64,000 nucleotides of DNA from Aureliella helgolandensis. GTDB taxonomy: Bacteria; Planctomycetota; Planctomycetia; Pirellulales; Pirellulaceae. Under the pieces are notes generated by a model. It saw only the letters and a program-made list of their open reading frames with translations, ran no database searches and was not told the DNA's origin. The DNA lies in assembly GCF_007752135.1 (NCBI RefSeq), contig NZ_CP036298.1, positions 62,001 to 126,000 of the forward strand, read 5' to 3'. Shown here piece by piece: positions 43,840 to 51,199 of the stretch. Each line of letters starts with the position of its first letter. Position 1 is the stretch's first letter. The position numbers and the translations under genes were made by a program.

Positions 43840-46800
43840 CTAGGCCGACCGGAGTGCTTGCCGAGCTTGAGCGATCCAGTCGATTGGCTCCCCTGCCCTG
43901 CCAGTGTCGGTGACCCAATAGGCCTTTTGCGAGTCGACGATTCTCAGTCGACGATCGTGAAGCTTGGCGAGATGCTCAATCCGCTGCCGATTGGTATAGG
44001 TCATCACGAGGTACTGCTCCTCGACTTGTAGAGACTTTACAAACCAAATCGCAGCATCGATTTTGAGTTCAGCCACTTGCAGCAGCGTCTGAACGGGTTG
44101 TGGCAGTCGCCCAAAACGGTCGTTGAGCTCGTCGCTCATTTCGTCCAAGTCTTTGATATCCGAAACGCGACTCAAGCGGCGGTAGATATCAATTCGGTGT
44201 CGCAACTCGGGGACGTAGTCGATTGGTAGGAAAGCTTGGACGGGAATGTCAATATCGACATCTACTGCTAATTTAGGAGGTTGGTGAGTTAGTTCACGGA
44301 CTGCATTGCCCAGCAACTGGCAATAGAGTTCGTAGCCCACCGCGGCGATGTGTCCACTTTGCTGAGTGCCAAGCAGATTGCCTGCCCCACGGATTTCGAG
44401 GTCGCGCATGGCGATGCCGAAGCCAGCACCGATTTGGCTGTATTCCTCAATCGCGTGGAGCCGTCGAGCCGCATCGGGGGACAAGTGCTTGTGGCGATCC
44501 ACCAGTAAATAGCAATGCGCTTGATGCTTGTAACGCCCGACACGTCCCCTCAATTGGTGCAGTTCGGCCAGTCCGTAGCGGTTGGCTTCGTCGATGAAGA
44601 TCGTGTTAGCATTCGGAATGTCGAGGCCACTTTCGATAATCGTTGTGGCTAACAGTATGTCGTACCTGTGCTCGATGAAGTCGATCATGACTTGTTCAAG
44701 CTGCCCTTCAGCCATCTGTCCGTGCCCGACCACAATACTGGCCTCGGGGACAATGCGTTTGAGCCGCGCAGCCAGTTCTTCGATGTCGTGGACTCGATTG
44801 TGCACGAAGTAGATCTGCCCACCGCGGTTGAGCTCTCGCAGGACCGCATTTCGAATGATGCTATCGTCAAACCGGACCGTGCGCGTTTCCACTGCCAAGC
44901 GGTCGGCGGGAGGTGTTTCCAGGTTGGAAATATCGCGCACGCCGACGAGAGACATGTGCAGAGTTCTTGGGATGGGGGTGGCCGAGAGTGTTAGGACATC
45001 TACATTGCTTCGCAAGTGCTTGAGACGCTCTTTAATTTCGACGCCAAAGCGTTGCTCCTCGTCGATAATGAGTAGGCCCAGGTTGTAGAATTTCAGATCC
45101 TTGGAGGCGATGCGATGGGTGCCAATGACAATATCGACTCGCCCAGAGATGATCCCACGTACCGTTTCCTTTTGCTGTCGAGCGGAAGCGAAACGGCTGA
45201 GCTTTTCGATGTCGAAGGGGAATTCTGCCAGTCGCTCTCGAAACGACTTGAAATGCTGCTCTGCTAGCACGGTGGTGGGCACCAGCACGGCAACTTGGTA
45301 GCCACTGTCGACTGCCTTAAATGCAGCGCGCATGGCGACTTCGGTTTTGCCGAACCCGACGTCGCCGCAAATTAGCCGGTCCATGGGCCGCGAGCGATGC
45401 ATGTCCCCCTTGACTGCGTCAATGGCGGTCAATTGGTCGGGTGTTTCCACGTAGGAGAAGGATGCATCAAATTGATTTTGCCAAACGCTATCGGCACCAA
45501 ACACGATGCCAGGTTGGCTGTTGCGCTGCGCCTGCAATTCGAGCAATTCGACCGCCATGTCTTGTACGGCACTCTCGGCAGCTTTCTTCTGCCGCGCCCA
45601 AGCTTGTCCGCCGATCTTCGCCAGCTTGGGTTTGCTTTTGGTGCCACCTACATAGCGCTGGACGAGTTCGATTTTGGAACTTGGGACAAAAATCCGTGTT
45701 CCCCCATCGAATTCCAAGACTAAGTGCTCAAACTTCTGTCCATGTTTTTCGAGCAGTTCCGTGCCTCGGTAGACGCCGATGCCATGCGACAGGTGCACGA
45801 TTAGATCCCCGGAGCGCAAGTCCAGGAAGCTGTCGATCGGCTTGCTTTTGGTGCGTTTGGCGGCGCGTCGAACGTGGCTGCGTCTGAGGAGTTGTCCGGC
45901 GGTCAGGACCCACATCCCATCGGGAATGATCTCAAAGCCATTTTGGAGCTGGCTGACCACAATCTCCAGTCGTCCGCTCTTGAGGGCTTGAGATTCCGAT
46001 AGAAGCTCGCCCAACCGCTGTTGCTCCCCGTCGTTCATGGCCACGACGATCACCGATCGCTGCTGGCAGTGCTCGTCGATCTCCTTGCCTAGTTTTTCCA
46101 GGTCTCCGCCGATGCGTTCGACATTGTTCAGCGGAAGGCGCCCGAGTTGTCCCAGGTAGCCCTCTGCTGCCAATTGGCAAGAATAGGACATGGTGTAGCT
46201 TGCGAGGCGTTGCCACAGGACTTGCGGCGCATCGAAGCGTTCGGGAAAGGGAACGCGACTCAAAAAAGCTTCTGCGGCCGCATTGACAGTCAAGGACTCG
46301 TGCACCATGACGATGGTGTCGCTGGGCATGTAGTCGAGCAGATTGCCATCCTGCGCGACGGAACCCTGCACGGCCAGCAGTTGCAGAGTTTCGCGGCGTT
46401 CGATACTGCGCTGGGAAATGACGTCGAAGGAGCGGAGTGATTCGACTTCATCGTCGAACAATTCCACCCGCACCGGCAGTGCCTCGTCGGGGGGGAAAAT
46501 GTCTAGGATTCCGCCTCGGGTTGCAAATTCCCCGGGTAGCTGCACCGAGCTGGTGGCGTGGTAACCTGCTTCGACGAGCCATCTTCTGAGGGCCTCCACA
46601 TCGACGCGTCGTCCCGCTTGCAGAACATGCTTGTCCCCCTCCAACGAAGCGGGGCTGGGGACGCTGTGCATGAGAGCGGGCAGAGTGGTGACCACGATTG
46701 GTGGCGAAATGCGGCCTGCTGCCCGCTTGGAGCCCGCTTCTGCATATTTGTACAGTCGGCTGAGGACGTGCAGACGCTGGGCTGTCTCTTGGTGGGCCAG

Positions 46801-47133
46801 CGATTCCAGCTCGGTTTCTTCACTCCCCGGCGGAAACACGTCGGCCTCCAGCGGTTGCAGCTCACCAACCTCGGCCGCCAACGCCTCTGCCTCCGCTAAT
46901 TGCGGTAGGATGATCAGCAGCGGACGTGGCTCCACGCACAGCCAGCTGGCAATCAGTGGAGCTAGCGCGCCGGGCCAGACCCCCTCAATGGTTCCGCGTC
47001 CCTCTTGCCGCACCGAGTCAATGTAGCTGACCACGTCGGATTGTTGGGCTAGCTGTGCGATGGCTAATGGCAACGACAGCGCTTCGCGCTGTTGCCCACG
47101 TTTCACTTTGAGGATTGCCCGACGCTCTGCCAT
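43840..47133 (-). CDS. mfd: Transcription-repair coupling factor Mfd
   Basis: 1097 residues from ATG 47133. UvrB-homology region at the N-terminus (PGSEETELESLAHQETAQRL, then EFATRGGILDIFPPDEALPV). The RNA polymerase interaction (CarD-like) domain is DLIVHLSHGIGVYRGTELLE at about 475-495. The translocase has Walker A GDVGFGKTEVAMRAAFKA, LLIIDEEQRFGVEIKERLKH, SATPIPRTLHMSLVGVRDIS and RVGRYKHQAHCYLLV. The TRCF C-terminal domain follows (PAVDVDIDIPVQAF-type sequence). It releases stalled RNA polymerase and recruits UvrA. Start of the gene is 227 bases from the Nramp-like gene upstream. Confidence 0.95.
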   Translation of the reverse strand: MAERRAILKVKRGQQREALSLPLAIAQLAQQSDVVSYIDSVRQEGRGTIEGVWPGALAPLIASWLCVEPRPLLIILPQLAEAEALAAEVGELQPLEADVFPPGSEETELESLAHQETAQRLHVLSRLYKYAEAGSKRAAGRISPPIVVTTLPALMHSVPSPASLEGDKHVLQAGRRVDVEALRRWLVEAGYHATSSVQLPGEFATRGGILDIFPPDEALPVRVELFDDEVESLRSFDVISQRSIERRETLQLLAVQGSVAQDGNLLDYMPSDTIVMVHESLTVNAAAEAFLSRVPFPERFDAPQVLWQRLASYTMSYSCQLAAEGYLGQLGRLPLNNVERIGGDLEKLGKEIDEHCQQRSVIVVAMNDGEQQRLGELLSESQALKSGRLEIVVSQLQNGFEIIPDGMWVLTAGQLLRRSHVRRAAKRTKSKPIDSFLDLRSGDLIVHLSHGIGVYRGTELLEKHGQKFEHLVLEFDGGTRIFVPSSKIELVQRYVGGTKSKPKLAKIGGQAWARQKKAAESAVQDMAVELLELQAQRNSQPGIVFGADSVWQNQFDASFSYVETPDQLTAIDAVKGDMHRSRPMDRLICGDVGFGKTEVAMRAAFKAVDSGYQVAVLVPTTVLAEQHFKSFRERLAEFPFDIEKLSRFASARQQKETVRGIISGRVDIVIGTHRIASKDLKFYNLGLLIIDEEQRFGVEIKERLKHLRSNVDVLTLSATPIPRTLHMSLVGVRDISNLETPPADRLAVETRTVRFDDSIIRNAVLRELNRGGQIYFVHNRVHDIEELAARLKRIVPEASIVVGHGQMAEGQLEQVMIDFIEHRYDILLATTIIESGLDIPNANTIFIDEANRYGLAELHQLRGRVGRYKHQAHCYLLVDRHKHLSPDAARRLHAIEEYSQIGAGFGIAMRDLEIRGAGNLLGTQQSGHIAAVGYELYCQLLGNAVRELTHQPPKLAVDVDIDIPVQAFLPIDYVPELRHRIDIYRRLSRVSDIKDLDEMSDELNDRFGRLPQPVQTLLQVAELKIDAAIWFVKSLQVEEQYLVMTYTNRQRIEHLAKLHDRRLRIVDSQKAYWVTDTGRAGEPIDWIAQARQALRSA

Positions 47134-47359
47134 ACCCAAGATACCGACTTCAGTCAGCGTCGCCGCTCGACTGAATGAAAGGATTCAAAACGGGAGTGCG
47201 GACCTTTGTCGTAGGAGGCCAGGTCCAGAAACTGCAATTGTAGGGCAGTTTTCGTCCCCTGTTCAGCCCCATCCGCAGGATGCAGGATTGGCATGCAACA
47301 CGCCAACGAAGCACCCGCCCTCAGGCAATGCTCTACTGCTTACTGCTCCATTGGGCCGT

Positions 47360-49084
47360 CTACTTAGCCGTGGCTGGTGCCTTGGATTTGAGAACAAAGC
47401 CGAGTACGACTAAGACCAGATACCCAATCGTTACGCTGATGACCAGCCAGCCCGCCTTGGGATCGGACGCTTTCTCAATTACGGCAGTCACAGCGGCGGC
47501 CAGGGCGACAATAATGGCCATCACCATCAGGATATTCCAGATTGCCATGCTGCCACCCTTCGGTTTTTCGTCTCCCATCAGATCCCGATTGTTCATCATC
47601 AGGAAGAAGGTGAAATAGGCGATCGGCAATAGCAGCGCACCGAAGCTGGAGGCCAAAATGGCTAACCACAGCTTGGCCGGGCCATCCCAAATCATGGGCC
47701 AGGCGGCGCCGGCTAAGCCTGCGATCAGGCATCCGACGACGAATCCCCAGCCACCTTGCTTGATTCCCAGCAGTTCACAAAAGGCATAGCCGTTGATCAG
47801 CATCAAAATAATGATGGTGGAGAATCCCATGCCAAAGATGCCCAGTCCAAAAACGTAATTGGCATTGTCTTCGCCCAGTAGTGGGGCCAGGGATTTCGAG
47901 AGCTGGAAAGCGTCGCGACGTACCAAGGATGTGGCAATGCGCTTTTCTTCAGGACTGAGGTTCGCCATAGCCGCCAGCTGCTCCTGCTCGCTCATGGCTT
48001 GGTAAGCCTCGCTTCCCAGGTCGTATTCTAGCCGGGCGGCCAGGATGGGCTGTACCCCCTTAAAATAGTCGCTGCTCGACATGACTGCCGGGTCTGTGCT
48101 GGCCAAGGAGTCGTCAATAACGGCATGGAAGCTCGACGCGGAAGCAATCACAACACAGCTCGTTACCAGGACATAGGGGATCGCCATGCCGGTGCTCAAA
48201 TCGAAGCGTGCTAGTCCACGGAAGGGCTTGTCCCAGCCGCGATTGAGCATTGAGTAAGGGAGTAGGAACGTCATGTTGATTCCCACCGCAGTGGCCGCCG
48301 CTGCGATCATCACGGCGCGCTGTTCCGGTACGATGCGTCCGGTCCAAAATTGCTGCAGCGATTCTGGCAAGCCCGCCACTAACCCGGCCACATCGCCCGT
48401 AGGCTGGTTGAGTTGTGAAAAGTTGGGGATGAAGCCCATCAGGATCTTTCCCCAGTCGAGCGTTCCTTCCAGGCTCAGGTAGACGACCACTCCGAAAAAG
48501 CAGATCACGATCATTCCCACCAAGGTCTTGAGGACCAAGTCAAAGATCTTGGCTCCGATCCCTTGTTTAAGATTCATCATCACGACGGTGAAGGTCGCCG
48601 CCAAGATCACGGCTGAAACCGCAAGCTTCGATCCCAGGCTGTTGCCTACCGATTTGCCCACCAAATTCTCTTGCAAGGCAGCAAAGCAGAGGCTGAATTG
48701 AGGCATGCACCAAATGATGTTGGCCATCATCGTGGCGATCAGCCAACCCCATCCGAGGACGGGATTGATATGGCGGTTGATGGCTGGAAACGGCCTTTGG
48801 CCAGTCGAAAGCGTGACGTAGCTGATGGCGCTCAGCATGACCACGCCCATGGTGATGGCCAAGAGTTGCAGCCACATCAGGCTAGTTCCGCCCAACACGC
48901 CCAGAAACAAACTGCCCGCTAGCGAGCCACCGCCGAGCGTAATTGCGCTCTGAAGCCAACCGGGACCTGACAGTCGTGTAAACACGCCGAGCACCGCCCA
49001 GCCACCACGCTTTTGTGCATCGAGTAACATTTCTCGATTGGCGGTGATCTTGGCTGATTCGTTGGGAGCCGAAGTCTCGGTCAT
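47360..49084 (-). CDS. Nramp-superfamily transporter with altered metal-site motifs
   Basis: 574 residues from ATG 49084, about eleven hydrophobic helices. The fold is recognisable from helix 1 (SGPGWLQSAITLGGGSLAGS, about 39-58) and helix 6 (VGINMTFLLPYSMLNRGW, about 267-284). Classical Nramp proteins bind Mn/Fe with a DPGN motif in helix 1 and an MPH motif in helix 6. Here those positions read GPGW (40-43) and LLPY (274-277), so the Asp, Asn, Met and His ligands are all missing. A long extra loop lies at about 300-390. It is likely a transporter of something other than Mn or Fe, such as Mg or an unrelated cation; the substrate cannot be deduced. Divergent from arfB. Confidence 0.8.
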   Translation of the reverse strand: MTETSAPNESAKITANREMLLDAQKRGGWAVLGVFTRLSGPGWLQSAITLGGGSLAGSLFLGVLGGTSLMWLQLLAITMGVVMLSAISYVTLSTGQRPFPAINRHINPVLGWGWLIATMMANIIWCMPQFSLCFAALQENLVGKSVGNSLGSKLAVSAVILAATFTVVMMNLKQGIGAKIFDLVLKTLVGMIVICFFGVVVYLSLEGTLDWGKILMGFIPNFSQLNQPTGDVAGLVAGLPESLQQFWTGRIVPEQRAVMIAAAATAVGINMTFLLPYSMLNRGWDKPFRGLARFDLSTGMAIPYVLVTSCVVIASASSFHAVIDDSLASTDPAVMSSSDYFKGVQPILAARLEYDLGSEAYQAMSEQEQLAAMANLSPEEKRIATSLVRRDAFQLSKSLAPLLGEDNANYVFGLGIFGMGFSTIIILMLINGYAFCELLGIKQGGWGFVVGCLIAGLAGAAWPMIWDGPAKLWLAILASSFGALLLPIAYFTFFLMMNNRDLMGDEKPKGGSMAIWNILMVMAIIVALAAAVTAVIEKASDPKAGWLVISVTIGYLVLVVLGFVLKSKAPATAK

Positions 49085-49423
49085 AAAATTGCGCCCTTGT
49101 GGCTACTCGTACGGCGGTGGGATAACAGGCAAATTTGAGCTACAGGCCAACAGATTAACTAAAACAATGGTTTCAGGGGACAAGCCTGCCGCTAGAATTT
49201 CGCGAATTCTTGAAGGAAAAAAGCGAACCTGGCGAAAGTCTATCGAATCCTAGGTATTCTTAAGTCGAGTCGCAACTCCCCGCTGCCCCAGCTGCTCCGA
49301 GCGATTTCCCTATTGTGTTGACGGGAAACAGCCTGTCGACGACTAGCGCCGCGAGCCGCTAGCTGACGTGGCCGCCAAATTTAGCAATCCCCCAACTATC
49401 CATCCACAACGGAGCCGTTTGAC
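49085..49423. other. Divergent promoter region, no gene seen
   Basis: 339 bases between the divergent Nramp-like and arfB genes, AT-richer than the neighbourhood. No riboswitch core (for example the yybP-ykoY manganese type) could be recognised. Confidence 0.35.
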
Positions 49424-49846
49424 GTGTCTGGTATTCAAGTCTCCGCAAACCTGGAGATTCCGGAAGAACAACTGGAATGGTCGTTCTCCCGGAGTAGCGG
49501 TCCTGGGGGGCAGAACGTCAACAAGGTAAATAGCAAAGCGACTCTGCGCTGGAGGCCTCAGCCTGGTGCGCTCGCCCCGGGTGTGTGGAAACGATTTCGG
49601 CAGAATGCCAAGCGGTTCATCTCCACCGCGGGGGAGGTCGTGATCCAGTCGCAAGAGTACCGCGATCAACCGCAGAATATTGAAGCTTGCCGTGAAAAGT
49701 TGCGCGAACTCCTGCGAGCTTCGTTGACGCCTCCCAAGCGGAGGGTTGCGACCAAGCCAACTCGGGCTTCGAAGCGGCGGCGATTGGATGAAAAGAAACA
49801 ACGCTCTGACAAAAAGAAGTCGCGTCAGAACAAAGATTTTCATTGA
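49424..49846 (+). CDS. arfB: Alternative ribosome-rescue factor ArfB (peptidyl-tRNA hydrolase)
   Basis: 140 residues from GTG 49424 with GGAG nine bases upstream. The RF1-like catalytic domain has WSFSRSSGPGGQNVNKVNSK (about 20-39), including the GGQ motif that hydrolyses peptidyl-tRNA, and FISTAGEVVIQSQEYRDQ. The C-terminus is a very basic, unstructured tail (SKRRRLDEKKQRSDKKKSRQ), which in ArfB enters the empty mRNA channel of stalled ribosomes. Length is normal for the family. The 176-bp repeat array begins 17 bases after the stop codon. Confidence 0.93.
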   Translation: MSGIQVSANLEIPEEQLEWSFSRSSGPGGQNVNKVNSKATLRWRPQPGALAPGVWKRFRQNAKRFISTAGEVVIQSQEYRDQPQNIEACREKLRELLRASLTPPKRRVATKPTRASKRRRLDEKKQRSDKKKSRQNKDFH

Positions 49847-49863
49847 AACTGGGAATTCTTAGC

Positions 49864-51178
49864 CCCAGTCAACCGCTCGGTGGGATATCCACTCCCGACC
49901 AGACCATCACTCCAACGCGATGGCGAGTCATCGCACTCCCTATGGAGTGCTGCGACTCGTCGTAGCTTTCTTGCTCGGCAACCGAGAGATTTGCCAGTGG
50001 CGGCGGACGTGGGACGATCTTGAAAAAGCCGCTATTGAACCCAGTCAGCCGCTCGGTGGGATATCCACTCCCGACCAGACCACCAGTCCAACGCGATGAC
50101 GAGCCATCGCACTCCCTATGGAGTGCTGCGACTCGTCGTAGCTTTCTTGCTCGGCAACCGAGAGATTTGCCAGTGGCGGTGGACGTGGGACGACTTTGGA
50201 AAAGCCGCTATTGAACCCAGTCAGCCGCTCGGTGGGATACCCACTCCCGACCAGACCATCACTCCAAAGCGATGACGAGTCATCGCACTCCATATGGAGT
50301 GCTGCGACTCGTCGTAGCTTTCTTGCCAGGCAACCGAGAGATTTACCAGTGGCGGCGGACGTGGGACGACCTTGGAAAAGCCGCTATTGAACCCAGTCAG
50401 CCGCTCGGTGGGATACCCACTCCCGACCAGACCATCACTCCAAAGCGATGACGAGTCATCGCACTCCCTATGGAGTGCTGCGACTCGTCGTAGCTTTCTT
50501 GCCCGGCAACCGAGAGATTTGCCAGTGGCGGCGGACGTGGGACGACTTTGGAAAAGCCGCTATTGAACCCAGTCAGCCGCTCGGTGGGATATCCACTCCC
50601 GACCAGACCACCAGTCCAACGCGATGACGAGCCATCGCACTCCCTATGGAGTGCTGCGACTCGTCGTAGCTTTCTTGCCCGGCAACCGAGAGATTTGCCA
50701 GTGGCGGCGGACGTGGGACGACCTTGGAAAAGCCGCTATTGAACCCAGTCAGCCGCTCGGTGGGATATCCACTCCCGACCAGACCATCAGTCCAAAGCGA
50801 TGACGAGTCATCGCACTCCCTATGGAGTGCTGCGACTCGTCGTAGCTTTCTTGCCCGGCAACCGAGAGATTTGCCAGTGGCGGCGGACGTGGGACGACCT
50901 TGGAAAAGCCGCTATTGAACCCAGTCAGCCGCTCGGTGGGATATCCACTCCCGACCAGACCATCAGTCCAAAGCGATGACGAGTCATCGCACTCCCTATG
51001 GAGTGCTGCGACTCGTCGTAGCTTTCTTGCCCGGCAACCGAGAGATTTGCCAGTGGCGGTGGACGTGGGACGACTTTGGAAAAGTCGCTATTGAACCCAG
51101 TCAGCTGCTCGGTGGGATATCCACTCCCGACCAGGCCACCAGTCCAACGCGATGGCGAGTCACTGCACTCCCTATGGA
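49864..51178. repeat. Tandem array of 176-bp units with hairpins (7.5 copies)
   Basis: Seven full units start at 49864, 50040, 50216, 50392, 50568, 50744 and 50920, each exactly 176 bases, then a half unit from 51096 that ends inside a hairpin loop near 51178. Internal units are nearly identical; the first and last differ most (both read GATGGCGAGT where most have GATGACGAGT). Each unit holds a long imperfect hairpin (GACGAGTC, GCACTCC, CTAT loop, GGAGTGC, GACTCGTC), a small TTGC-loop-GCAA hairpin, a GTGG/CCAC hairpin, and a 9-base stem AGTGGCGGC with GCCGCTATT. The array fills the space between the convergent arfB and hsp70 genes. 176 is not a multiple of three, so it does not encode a repeat protein. 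Confidence 0.93.
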
Positions 51179-51199
51179 CTACTTACTTCAACAAGCCGG

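Noticed and set aside
49864-51178. CRISPR array interpretation
   Set aside because: No spacers; whole units repeat at 176 bases and are near-identical throughout, and no cas gene is present.
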